From Streptomyces sp. ISL-12 (GTDB lineage: Bacteria > Actinomycetota > Actinomycetes > Streptomycetales > Streptomycetaceae), in contig NZ_JAGGOO010000137.1 of assembly GCF_018614415.1 (NCBI RefSeq), positions 1-42,798 on the forward strand: a stretch of DNA of 42,798 nucleotides, in the 5' to 3' direction. A program made the position numbers and the translations under genes. Shown piece by piece: positions 14,902-22,345 of this stretch. How positions within the stretch are numbered: the first letter of the stretch is position 1; every line of letters begins with the position of its first letter. The notes beneath the pieces were generated by a model. It did not search any database, was not told where the DNA came from, and was given only the letters and a program-made list of their open reading frames with translations.

Positions 14902-16139
14902 GCGCCGTCACCCAGACCCCGGCCGAGCGTCCCCCCGTCTTCTCCGTGGACGGCCTGTGGAAGGTCTTCGGCCCGAAGGCCGACCGCGTCCCCGGCGACC
15001 CCTCCCTCACCTCCCTCAGCCCGGCCGAACTGCGCTCCCGTACCGGCTGCACGGCCGCCGTCCGGGACGTCGGCTTCGAGGTGCGCAAGGGCGAGGTCTT
15101 CGTCGTCATGGGCCTGTCCGGCTCAGGCAAGTCCACCCTCGTACGCTGTCTGACCCGGCTGATCGAACCGACGGCCGGCACCATCGCCATCGACGGCGAC
15201 GACGTACGCGCCATGGACCGCGCCCGGCTGCGCGCCCTGCGCCGGCACCGCACCGCGATGGTCTTCCAGCACTTCGGCCTGCTCCCGCACCGCACCGTGC
15301 TGGACAACGTCGCCTACGGCCTGGAGATCCAGGGCGTGGGCCGCGCCGAGCGGCGCGAGCGGGCCGCCGCCGTCATTTCCAAGGTCGGCCTGGAAGGCAT
15401 GGAACGGCGCCGTCCGGCCCAGCTCTCCGGCGGCCAGCGCCAGCGCGTCGGCCTCGCCCGCGCGCTCGCCGTCGACCCCGAGGTGCTCCTGTTCGACGAG
15501 CCGTTCAGCGCGCTCGACCCGCTCATCCGGCGGGACATGCAGGAGGAGGTCGTCCGGCTGCACCGCGAGGAGGGCCGCACGATGGTCTTCATCACCCACG
15601 ACCTCCAGGAAGCCCTGAAGCTCGGTGACCGCATCGCCCTGATGCGGGACGGCCGGGTGGTGCAGCTCGGCACGCCGGAGGAGATCGTGGGCTCGCCCGC
15701 CGACGACTACGTACGGGAGTTCGTGCGGGACGTGCCGCGCGAGCAGGTCCTGACGGTCCGTACGGCGATGCGGCCCGCCGCCGACGCGGGCGAGGCGGGC
15801 CACGGCCCGGCGCTGCGCCCCGACGCCACCGTCTCCGAGGCCATCGAGGCCGTCGCCCGCGCCGGATCGGCGGCCCGGGTGATGGCCGACGGCCGCTGCC
15901 TGGGGGTGGTCGACGCGGGCGCGCTGCTCGGCGTCGTCGCCGGGACCGGAGGAGGCTCAGGAACCGGCCCTGCGGTCCCTGAGGGCCCTGCGGTCCCTGA
16001 GGGCCCTGCGGTCCCTGAGGGCCCTGCGGTCCCTGAGGGCCCTGCGGTCCCTGAGAATCCCGCCGTCCCCGAGGACCCCGAGGACCCCGACGATCCCGAG
16101 GACCCCGAGGAGACGGAACGGCCGAAGGAGGCGGTCTGA
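14898..16139 (+). CDS. Glycine betaine/choline ABC transporter ATPase (ProV/OpuAA-like)
   Basis: 413-aa ATPase of a quaternary-amine importer. Walker A GLSGSGKST (about 72-80), Q-loop MVFQHFGLLPH, signature LSGGQRQRV, Walker B VLLFDEPFSALD and switch ITHDLQEA are all intact. The FGLLPHRTV stretch is typical of the ProV/OpuAA branch. After the ATPase comes a single CBS-like motif (about 305-345, SEAIEAVARAGSAARVMADG), where ProV-type proteins normally carry a pair used in ionic-strength sensing. The tail is unusual: five GPAVPE hexapeptides plus NPAVPE, then a strongly acidic DPEDPDDPEDPEE run. GTG start at 14898 overlaps the oxidase gene; the stop overlaps the permease start (TGATG). Confidence 0.95.
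   Translation: MSAVTQTPAERPPVFSVDGLWKVFGPKADRVPGDPSLTSLSPAELRSRTGCTAAVRDVGFEVRKGEVFVVMGLSGSGKSTLVRCLTRLIEPTAGTIAIDGDDVRAMDRARLRALRRHRTAMVFQHFGLLPHRTVLDNVAYGLEIQGVGRAERRERAAAVISKVGLEGMERRRPAQLSGGQRQRVGLARALAVDPEVLLFDEPFSALDPLIRRDMQEEVVRLHREEGRTMVFITHDLQEALKLGDRIALMRDGRVVQLGTPEEIVGSPADDYVREFVRDVPREQVLTVRTAMRPAADAGEAGHGPALRPDATVSEAIEAVARAGSAARVMADGRCLGVVDAGALLGVVAGTGGGSGTGPAVPEGPAVPEGPAVPEGPAVPEGPAVPENPAVPEDPEDPDDPEDPEETERPKEAV
15966..16073 (+). repeat. 18-bp tandem repeat encoding GPAVPE
   Basis: Five identical copies of GGCCCTGCGGTCCCTGAG (15966-16055) plus a diverged sixth (16056-16073). They are in frame with the ABC ATPase gene and extend its C-terminal tail. Identical copies point to recent expansion. 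Confidence 0.95.
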
Positions 16140-18085
16140 TGGCGACCGCCACGGCGTCCACCGCCCCGCGTCCCGCCCTGCCGGCCCTCCTGCGTCGCCG
16201 CCCCGTCGGCAAGCTGCTGCTCCTCGCCGTCGCCGCCGCCGTCCTCGCCCCCCTCGCCCACGCCCAGTGGTCCAGCGGAACCTGGCCGGCCGCCCTCACC
16301 GTCGACGTCTCCGCCCCGCTCGGCGACGTCAGCGACTGGATCATCGACAACCGCGACAGCCACCCGCTCTTCCTCTACTTCTTCGGCCACGTCAGCAACG
16401 CCGTCGTCCTCTCCGTACGCGCCGTCTACCTCGCCCTGCTCGCCGTCGGCTGGGCGGGCGTCACCGCGATCGGCGTCCTGGCCGCCTGGCGGGTGGCGGG
16501 CGCCCGGCTCGCGCTCGGCACGGCTGCGGCGTTCCTGGCCTGCGGCCTGCTCGGCATGTGGGTGCCGACGATGCAGACCCTCGCCCTGATGGTCGTAGCC
16601 GTCCTGGCCTCGGTGGTCGTGGGCGCCCTGCTGGGGCTGGCCGGCGGGCTGTCCGACCGGATGGACCGGCTGCTGCGCCCGGTCCTGGACACCATGCAGG
16701 TGCTCCCCGCCTTCGCCTACCTCCTCCCGGTCGTCCTGGTCTTCGGCATCGGCGTCCCCGCCGCCGTCCTGGCCACCGTCGTCTACGCCGCCCCGCCCAT
16801 GGCCCGGCTCACCGCCCTCGGCCTGCGCGGCGCCGACAAGGAGGTCCTCGAAGCCGTCGAGTCCCTCGGCACCACCGCCCGCCAGCGGCTGCTGACCGCC
16901 CGTGTCCCGCTGGCCCGCAGGGAGCTGCTGCTCGGCCTCAACCAGACGATCATGATGGCGCTGTCCATGGCCGTCATCGCCTCCGTCATCGGTGCCGGCG
17001 GGCTCGGCGACCGCGTCTACCAGGCGCTCGCCTCGGTCGACGTCGGCGCGGCCCTCGTCGCCGGCATCCCCATCGTGCTGCTCGCCGTCGTCCTGGACCG
17101 GGTGACCGGCGCGGCGGGGGAGCGGACGGGCCAGGAACCGACGTCCCCGGCGGGATGGCTGTCCGCGCTCGCCGCCGCCGTGGCCGTCGCGGTCGCCGGT
17201 CGCCTCGCCGGCCGCCTGGAGTGGCCGGAGTCCTGGGAGCTGGGCATCGCCGGACCGGTCAACCGCGCCGTCGACTGGATGACCGCCCACCTCTACTCCG
17301 GCGTCCCCGTCGTCGGCGGCACCGCCGACTGGGCGGGCCGCTTCACCACCTGGGTCCTCGACCCGCTCCGCGACGGCCTGCTCTGGCTGCCCTGGTGGTC
17401 CGTGCTCCTCCTCGTCGCCGCCCTGGCCTGGCTGATCGGCACCTGGCGCACCGCGCTCACCGCCGTCCTGGCCATGGCCGCGATCGGCGTCCTCGGCGTG
17501 TGGGAACCGTCCCTGGACACCCTCTCCCAGGTCCTGGCGGCCGTCGCCGCCACCCTGGTCATCGGCTTCGCCACCGGCATCGCGGCGGCCCGCGGCGACC
17601 GCTTCGAACGGCTGCTCCGCCCGGTCCTGGACGTCTTCCAGACGATGCCGCAGTTCGTGTACCTGATCCCGGTCGTCGCCCTGTTCGGCGTCGGCCGTGC
17701 CCCCGCCGTGGCCGCCGCCGTCGTCTACGCCCTCCCCGCCGTCGTCCGGATCACGGCCCAGGGCCTGCGCGGCGTCGACCCGGGCGCCCTGGAGTCGGCC
17801 CGCTCGCTCGGCGCCACCAGCGGGCAGCAACTGCGCCAGGTCCAGCTCCCGCTGGCCCGCCCGGCCCTGCTGCTCGCCGTCAACCAGGGCGTCGTCCTGG
17901 TCCTCGCCGTCGTCATCATCGGCGGCCTGGTCGGCGGCGGAGCCCTCGGCTACAGCGTCGTCTTCGGCCTCGCCCAGGGCGACCTGGCGACCGGTCTGGT
18001 GGCCGGCGCGGCCATCGTCTGCCTCGGCCTGATGCTCGACCGGGTGACCCAGCCCACCGAACGCCGCGCACGGAAGGGAGCCTGA
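16139..18085 (+). CDS. Fused double permease of the betaine ABC transporter
   Basis: 648-aa integral membrane protein with two complete permease domains in one chain. The first, about 130-310, has the EAA-type loop EAVESLGTTARQRLL and IGAGGLGDRVYQAL. The second, about 450-640, has ESARSLGATSGQQLR and IGGLVGGGALGYSVV. The parallel stretches LLRPVLDTMQVLPAFAYLLP and LLRPVLDVFQTMPQFVYLIP show the duplication. Additional hydrophobic segments precede each domain, for at least twelve TM helices in all. ProW/OpuAB proteins usually carry one such domain and dimerise; here the dimer appears fused, perhaps allowing the halves to specialise. ATG at 16139 overlaps the ATPase stop; the lipoprotein gene starts 1 bp after its end. 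Confidence 0.94.
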   Translation: MATATASTAPRPALPALLRRRPVGKLLLLAVAAAVLAPLAHAQWSSGTWPAALTVDVSAPLGDVSDWIIDNRDSHPLFLYFFGHVSNAVVLSVRAVYLALLAVGWAGVTAIGVLAAWRVAGARLALGTAAAFLACGLLGMWVPTMQTLALMVVAVLASVVVGALLGLAGGLSDRMDRLLRPVLDTMQVLPAFAYLLPVVLVFGIGVPAAVLATVVYAAPPMARLTALGLRGADKEVLEAVESLGTTARQRLLTARVPLARRELLLGLNQTIMMALSMAVIASVIGAGGLGDRVYQALASVDVGAALVAGIPIVLLAVVLDRVTGAAGERTGQEPTSPAGWLSALAAAVAVAVAGRLAGRLEWPESWELGIAGPVNRAVDWMTAHLYSGVPVVGGTADWAGRFTTWVLDPLRDGLLWLPWWSVLLLVAALAWLIGTWRTALTAVLAMAAIGVLGVWEPSLDTLSQVLAAVAATLVIGFATGIAAARGDRFERLLRPVLDVFQTMPQFVYLIPVVALFGVGRAPAVAAAVVYALPAVVRITAQGLRGVDPGALESARSLGATSGQQLRQVQLPLARPALLLAVNQGVVLVLAVVIIGGLVGGGALGYSVVFGLAQGDLATGLVAGAAIVCLGLMLDRVTQPTERRARKGA

Positions 18086-18086
18086 C

Positions 18087-19031
18087 ATGCGCCGTCGTGT
18101 CATCGCCCTGGCGGGCTCGCTGCTGCTGACCGGCTGCGGCGCCGCCGACATGACCAAGCAGGCGTCACCGTTCGCGAACGCGCAGGGCGCGAAGACGGTG
18201 ACGCTGTCCGTGCAGTCCTGGGTCGGCGCCCAGGCCAACGTGGCCGTCGCCCGGTACCTCCTGGAGCACGAACTCGGCTACCGCGTCGACACCGTCCAGG
18301 TCGACGAGGTGCCCGCCTGGGACGCGCTCAGCCAGGGCCGCGTCGACGCCATCCTGGAGGACTGGGGCCACCCCGAGCAGGAACAGCGCTACGTCGAGGA
18401 CAAGCGCACCATCGTGAACGGCGGCGACCTCGGCGTCACCGGCCACATCGGCTGGTTCGTCCCGACGTACTTCGCGAAGGCGCACCCCGACGTCAGGGAC
18501 TGGAAGAACCTGGACAAGTACGCCGGTCAGCTCCGCACCCCGGAGAGCGGCGGCAAGGGCCAGCTCCTGGACGGCTCCCCGTCCTACGTCACCAACGACA
18601 AGGCGCTGGTGGCCAATCTGGACCTGGACTACCAGGTCGTGTTCGCCGGCTCCGAGGCCGCGCAGATCACCCAGATCCAACAGTTCGCGAAGGAGAAGAA
18701 GCCCTTCCTGACGTACTGGTACAGCCCGCAGTGGCTGTTCGAGAAGGTCCCGATGACCGAGGTGAAGCTCCCCGCCCGCGAGGACGGCTGCGACGCCGAC
18801 CCCGCGAAGGTCGACTGCGCCTACCCGGTCACGCCCCTCCAGAAGTACCTCAACGCCGACTTCGCCCGGGACGGCGGCAAGGCGGCCCAGCTGCTGAGGA
18901 ACTTCAAGTGGACCACCGAGGACCAGAACGAGGTCTCCCTGATGATCGCGGAGCAGAAGCTGTCACCGGAGGAGGCGGCGGAGAAGTGGGCGGACAGCCA
19001 CGCGTCGGTGTGGCGGACGTGGCTGCCCTGA
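18087..19031 (+). CDS. Betaine-type substrate-binding lipoprotein (OpuAC/ProX-like)
   Basis: 314-aa extracytoplasmic binding protein. The signal peptide ends in the lipobox LLTGC (lipid-modified C17), so it is membrane-anchored on the outer face. The mature part has the OpuAC pattern: VQSWVGAQANVAVARYLLE, DAILEDWGHPE, GHIGWFVPTYF and PFLTYWYSPQWLFEK. The Trp and Tyr residues of these blocks are the likely aromatic cage for a trimethylammonium group. ATG at 18087 has GGAAGGGAG upstream and follows the permease stop by one base. Last gene of the osmoprotectant unit. Choice between betaine, choline and carnitine cannot be made from sequence, but the neighbouring choline-oxidising enzymes favour choline or betaine. 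Confidence 0.94.
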   Translation: MRRRVIALAGSLLLTGCGAADMTKQASPFANAQGAKTVTLSVQSWVGAQANVAVARYLLEHELGYRVDTVQVDEVPAWDALSQGRVDAILEDWGHPEQEQRYVEDKRTIVNGGDLGVTGHIGWFVPTYFAKAHPDVRDWKNLDKYAGQLRTPESGGKGQLLDGSPSYVTNDKALVANLDLDYQVVFAGSEAAQITQIQQFAKEKKPFLTYWYSPQWLFEKVPMTEVKLPAREDGCDADPAKVDCAYPVTPLQKYLNADFARDGGKAAQLLRNFKWTTEDQNEVSLMIAEQKLSPEEAAEKWADSHASVWRTWLP

Positions 19032-19072
19032 CCCGTGGCCCTCAGCCGCGCAGCGGCCCTGGCCCGTGGCCC

Positions 19073-19795
19073 TCAGCCCAGTAGCCGCGCGGCCGTCTCC
19101 CGCAGCGCCTCGGCCGCCCGCCGCTGGAACCCCGGCCCGAAGGTGACCCGGGTGGCCCCGAGTCCGCCCAGCTCGGCGGGCGAGGGGCCGTCCCCGACCA
19201 GGGCGCCGACGTTCAGCGGCCCCTCGATCCCGGCCCGCAGCAGCGGCAGTACGGCCACGGGGGCCATGATCGGATAGACGCAGTCGGCGCCCGCGGCCAC
19301 GTACAGCGCCGCCCGCTCCACGGCCCGGCGGGGATCGGTGACCCCGCGGACGAACGTGTCGACCCGCGCGTTGACGAAGAGCCGGTCGCCGGCCGCCTCC
19401 CGGACCCCGGCCAGCCACTCCGCGTGCTCCCGGGGGTCCTTGAGGACGCCGTCCACGGAGTCCTCCAGGTTGCAGCCCACGACTCCGGCTTCCAGCAACC
19501 GCCCCACCAGCTCCCCCGGCGCCAGCCCGTACCCGTCCTCGACATCCGCCGAGACCGGCACGTCCACCGACCGGACGATCCTGGCCACCGCCGCGAACAT
19601 CTCGTCGGCCGGGGTGTGCCCGTCCTCGTACCCGAGGGACGCCGCGACCCCCGCGCTGGGCGTCGCCAGCGCCGGGAACCCGGCGGCCTCGAACACCCGG
19701 GCGCTCGCCGCGTCCCACGGTCCGGGCAGCACGAGGGGGTTCTCCGGGGCGCGGCGGCGGTGCAGGGCGCGGAACCGCTCGGCCTTGGTCACCAC
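19073..19795 (-). CDS. PEP mutase / isocitrate lyase superfamily enzyme
   Basis: 240-aa cytoplasmic TIM-barrel enzyme. Family marks: GPWDAASARVFEAAGFPALAT at the start (GxxDxxSA-type loop), metal-binding ADVEDGYG (DxDxGYG-like), NLEDS, VNARVDTF and VTFGPGF. The catalytic Cys motif of isocitrate and methylisocitrate lyases (KKCGH) is absent, so it is more like oxaloacetate hydrolase, 2-methylisocitrate-lyase-like or phosphonate enzymes of unknown substrate. Start: two consecutive GTG codons (19795 and 19792). The second overlaps the stop of the upstream gene as GTGA; either may be used. Co-transcribed with the two AhpD-like genes, which may suggest a redox or aromatic-degradation link, but no pathway can be assigned. 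Confidence 0.82.
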   Translation of the reverse strand: MVTKAERFRALHRRRAPENPLVLPGPWDAASARVFEAAGFPALATPSAGVAASLGYEDGHTPADEMFAAVARIVRSVDVPVSADVEDGYGLAPGELVGRLLEAGVVGCNLEDSVDGVLKDPREHAEWLAGVREAAGDRLFVNARVDTFVRGVTDPRRAVERAALYVAAGADCVYPIMAPVAVLPLLRAGIEGPLNVGALVGDGPSPAELGGLGATRVTFGPGFQRRAAEALRETAARLLG

Positions 19796-20298
19796 GGGCT
19801 GCCCCCTGCCGGGACGCGCCGGGCGACCATCAGCCGGTTCCAGCTGTTGATGGCGGTGATCAGCGCGAGGAGGTGGGCGAGCCGGTCCGCGTCGAAGTGC
19901 GCGGCGGCCCGCGCGTACACCTCGTCGGGCACGAACCCTCCCCCAGAGCCGAAAGCCCGGGAGGGACCCCCAGTCAACACGGTCACCGCCTCGGTCAGCT
20001 CCAGCGCCGCCCGTTCCCGGCCGTCGAAGACGTCGTCCCCCGCCTCCTCCCAGGCGGCCAGCAGATCCAGCTGCCGCTGCCCGACCCCGTGCTTCCGGGC
20101 GATCTCCAGATGCATGTCGAGGCAGAACGCGCAGTGGTTGAGCTGCGAGGCGCGGATCTGGACGAGCTCGGCGAGGGCGGGGTCACCGAACCCCTGCTTG
20201 GCGGCGGCGCTCACCGCCTGGAGCGCGGACCGCACCCCGGCGTCCAGACGCGACGTACGAGCCGTACGGGCCGTACGGGCCGTATCGGTCGTCGTCAC
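19789..20298 (-). CDS. AhpD-like / carboxymuconolactone decarboxylase family protein, copy 2
   Basis: 169-aa protein of the alkylhydroperoxidase AhpD core fold. The redox CxxC with downstream His is intact: QLNHCAFCLDMH (C56, C59, H63). It is a clear paralogue of the gene just upstream, sharing IRASQLNHCA, LELTEAVTVLT, GFVPDEVYARAAAHF and the WNR near the end. Two oddities: the N-terminus carries ARTARTART from a GCCGTACGG-type repeat. Also, residues GPSRAFGSGG interrupt the conserved LT-GFVPDEV junction, where copy 1 has only D and G. The DNA of that insert matches a palindromic element (see 19936-19972). GTG at 20298 overlaps the stop of copy 1 by 4 bp. Expected role: peroxidase or reductase partner; substrate unknown. 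Confidence 0.86.
   Translation of the reverse strand: MTTTDTARTARTARTSRLDAGVRSALQAVSAAAKQGFGDPALAELVQIRASQLNHCAFCLDMHLEIARKHGVGQRQLDLLAAWEEAGDDVFDGRERAALELTEAVTVLTGGPSRAFGSGGGFVPDEVYARAAAHFDADRLAHLLALITAINSWNRLMVARRVPAGGSPW
19936..19972. repeat. REP-like palindromic element inserted in the AhpD-like gene
   Basis: CCCTCCC (19936-19942) and GGGAGGG (19959-19965) flank a GC-rich core, followed by ACCCCCAGT. I recall similar GGGGGTCCC...GGGGGAG palindromes scattered between Streptomyces genes. Here it sits in frame within a gene and explains the extra ten residues relative to the paralogue. The family assignment is from memory. Confidence 0.6.
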
Positions 20299-20798
20299 GC
20301 GTACTGCCCCGGCGTGTAGTGCCCCGGCGTCATCCGGCAGGTCACGCCGAACCGGTTCCAGGCGTTGATCACCGTGATGGCGGCGATCAGCTGGCTCAGC
20401 TCCGCCTCGTCGGGGAAGTGCGCGGCGGCCCGCGCGTACACCTCGTCGGGCACGAAACCGTCCGTCAGCACGGTCACCGCCTCGGTCAGCTCGATCGCCG
20501 CCAGCTCCTTCTCCGTGTAGAAGTGCCGCGACTCCTCCCAGGCGCTGAGCTGCACGATCCGCTCCACGCTCTCGCCCGCCGCGAGCGCGTCCTTGGTGTG
20601 CATGTCGAGGCAGAGGGCGCAGTGGTTGAGCTGCGAGGCACGGATCTTGACCAGCTCGTACAGCTTGGGGTCCAGGCCCTTCTTGGCGGCGGCGTCGAGC
20701 CGGACCATCGCCTTGTAGACCTCGGGGGCGTGCTTGGCCCACTGGAGCCGGGGCTGGTGTTCGTCGGCGTACGTCGTGGTGTTCTCGGTGTCCGTCAT
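20295..20798 (-). CDS. AhpD-like / carboxymuconolactone decarboxylase family protein, copy 1
   Basis: 167-aa AhpD-fold protein. The active-site signature is IRASQLNHCALCLDMH (C60, C63, H67), matching the ExxxxCxxCxxxH-like layout in which the two Cys perform disulfide chemistry. The family includes alkylhydroperoxidases and many uncharacterised small oxidoreductases. ATG at 20798; no Shine-Dalgarno, and a TAGGGT hexamer only 6 nt before the start, so translation may be leaderless. It is first of three overlapping minus-strand genes and divergent by 46 bp from the MocR regulator, which probably controls it. Tandem paralogue follows with GTGA overlap. Confidence 0.87.
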   Translation of the reverse strand: MTDTENTTTYADEHQPRLQWAKHAPEVYKAMVRLDAAAKKGLDPKLYELVKIRASQLNHCALCLDMHTKDALAAGESVERIVQLSAWEESRHFYTEKELAAIELTEAVTVLTDGFVPDEVYARAAAHFPDEAELSQLIAAITVINAWNRFGVTCRMTPGHYTPGQYA

Positions 20799-20844
20799 GC
20801 CTCGACCCTAGAGAGCAAGCAGCCCACGGGTATGGTCCACTTCC

Positions 20845-22236
20845 GTGACGGAAACGCGGGCCAATCTCGGCATCGACCTGCACCTGGAACCGGCCGGTCC
20901 CGGCCTGCGCCGCGGCCTGACCGACGCCCTGCGCGAAGCCGCCCGCACCGGCCGCCTCGCCCCCGGCACCCGGCTGCCGTCCTCCCGCGCCCTCGCCGCC
21001 GACCTGGGCATCGCCCGCAACACCGTCGCCGACGCCTACGCCGACCTGGTCGCCGAGGGCTGGCTCACCGCCCGGCAGGGCTCGGGCACAAGGGTCGCCG
21101 ACCGCCCCGTCGCCGCCCCGCCCGCCGACCCCGTACCCCAGGGCCGCGCCCTCGCCCGCCCCGCCTACGATCTGCGCCCCGGCACCCCCGACCTGGCCTC
21201 CTTCCCTCGCGCCGAGTGGCTCAAGGCCGCCCGCCGCGCCCTGGACAGGGCCCCGCACGACGCCCTCGGCTACGGCGACCCCCGAGGCCGCCCCGAACTC
21301 CGGCTCGCCCTCGCCGGCTACCTCTCCCGCGCCCGTGGCGTGCACGCGGACCCGTCCCGCGTCCTGGTCTGCAACGGCTTCGTGCACGCGCTGTCCCTGC
21401 TCGCCTCGGTGCTGCGGTCCCGCGGCGTCCGCACCGTCGCCGTCGAGTCGTACGGCCTCCACATCCACCGCGACCTGCTGACCGCCGCCGGCCTGCGCAC
21501 CGTCCCGCTGCCCTTCGACGACCAGGGCACCGACCCGAGCGCCCCCGCCGACGGTGCCGGGGCCGTCCTCCTCACCCCCGCCCACCAGTTCCCGATGGGC
21601 ATGCCCCTGCGCCCCGACCGCCGCGCCGCCGTCGTGGACTGGGCCCGCCGCACCGGCGCCCTGGTCCTGGAGGACGACTACGACGGAGAGTTCCGCTACG
21701 ACCGCCAGCCCGTCGGCGCCCTCCAGGGCCTCGACCCCGACCGCGTCGTCCACCTCGGCACCACCAGCAAGGCCCTCGCCCCCGGCCTCCGCCTGGCCTG
21801 GGCCGTCCTCCCACCGCCGCTCGTCGACGAGGTCCTGGAGGCCAAGAACAACCTCCCCACCTGCTCCGCCCTGGACCAGCTCACCCTCGCCGAGTTCCTC
21901 ACCTCCGGCGCCTACGACCGCCACGTCCGCGCCTCCCGCCTGCGCTACCGCCGCCGCCGTGACGCCCTGGTCGCCGCCCTCGCCGCCCGCGCCCCCGGCG
22001 TCCGCCCCACCGGCATCGCCGCCGGCCTGCACGCCGTACTGCTCCTGCCGCCCGGCACCGAACAGTCCGTCGTCCAGGCCGCGACCTGGCAGAACCTGGC
22101 CCTTTACGGCCTCTCCCTCTTCCGCCACCCCACCGCCACGACACCCCCCACCGACGCCCTCGTCGTCGGCTACGGCACCCCACCGGACCACGCCTGGACG
22201 GGGGCACTGGACGCGTTGTGCCGGGTGCTGCCGTAG
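20845..22236 (+). CDS. MocR-type (GntR-aminotransferase fusion) regulator
   Basis: 463-aa PLP-dependent transcription factor. The N-terminal GntR winged helix (about 15-85) contains LPSSRALAADLGIARNTV and GWLTARQGSGTRV. The aminotransferase-like domain (about 110-455) has LEDDYDGEFRYD (PLP-binding Asp) and the Schiff-base Lys K309 in TTSKALAPGLRLAW. Known MocR proteins include PdxR and GabR and often act on the divergent gene. Start: GTG at 20845; there is no Shine-Dalgarno and a TATGGT hexamer (20831-20836) ends 8 nt before, so the message may be leaderless. The most likely target is the divergent AhpD/PEP-mutase operon. No pyridoxal synthase gene is nearby, so a PdxR role is not supported. 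Confidence 0.93.
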   Translation: MTETRANLGIDLHLEPAGPGLRRGLTDALREAARTGRLAPGTRLPSSRALAADLGIARNTVADAYADLVAEGWLTARQGSGTRVADRPVAAPPADPVPQGRALARPAYDLRPGTPDLASFPRAEWLKAARRALDRAPHDALGYGDPRGRPELRLALAGYLSRARGVHADPSRVLVCNGFVHALSLLASVLRSRGVRTVAVESYGLHIHRDLLTAAGLRTVPLPFDDQGTDPSAPADGAGAVLLTPAHQFPMGMPLRPDRRAAVVDWARRTGALVLEDDYDGEFRYDRQPVGALQGLDPDRVVHLGTTSKALAPGLRLAWAVLPPPLVDEVLEAKNNLPTCSALDQLTLAEFLTSGAYDRHVRASRLRYRRRRDALVAALAARAPGVRPTGIAAGLHAVLLLPPGTEQSVVQAATWQNLALYGLSLFRHPTATTPPTDALVVGYGTPPDHAWTGALDALCRVLP

Positions 22237-22345
22237 TGGATCCGAGAGAGGCGCGCGGGCGGGGGCGTCGTTCCAGCCGCTTCCCGTCCCGCGTTCCCAG
22301 GCGCCCGCGTGGTTCTGGCCGGCCCCGGCCCGCTGGACGCCGCCC

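Noticed and set aside
15966..16073. CRISPR-like or regulatory direct repeat
   Set aside because: The 18-bp units are in frame and encode GPAVPE within the ABC ATPase.
19031..19078. 17-bp direct repeat (CCCGTGGCCCTCAGCC) between the binding-protein gene and the PEP-mutase-like gene
   Set aside because: Two copies only, spanning the gap of convergent genes and part of a coding end; likely a chance duplication without function.
19073..19795. Phosphonate biosynthesis locus based on the PEP mutase family
   Set aside because: The enzyme is only a superfamily member; no phosphonopyruvate decarboxylase or other phosphonate gene is nearby.
20319..21962. Long plus-strand frame over the AhpD and MocR region
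   Set aside because: It crosses two strands of clearly recognised genes and has Arg/Pro-rich shadow composition.
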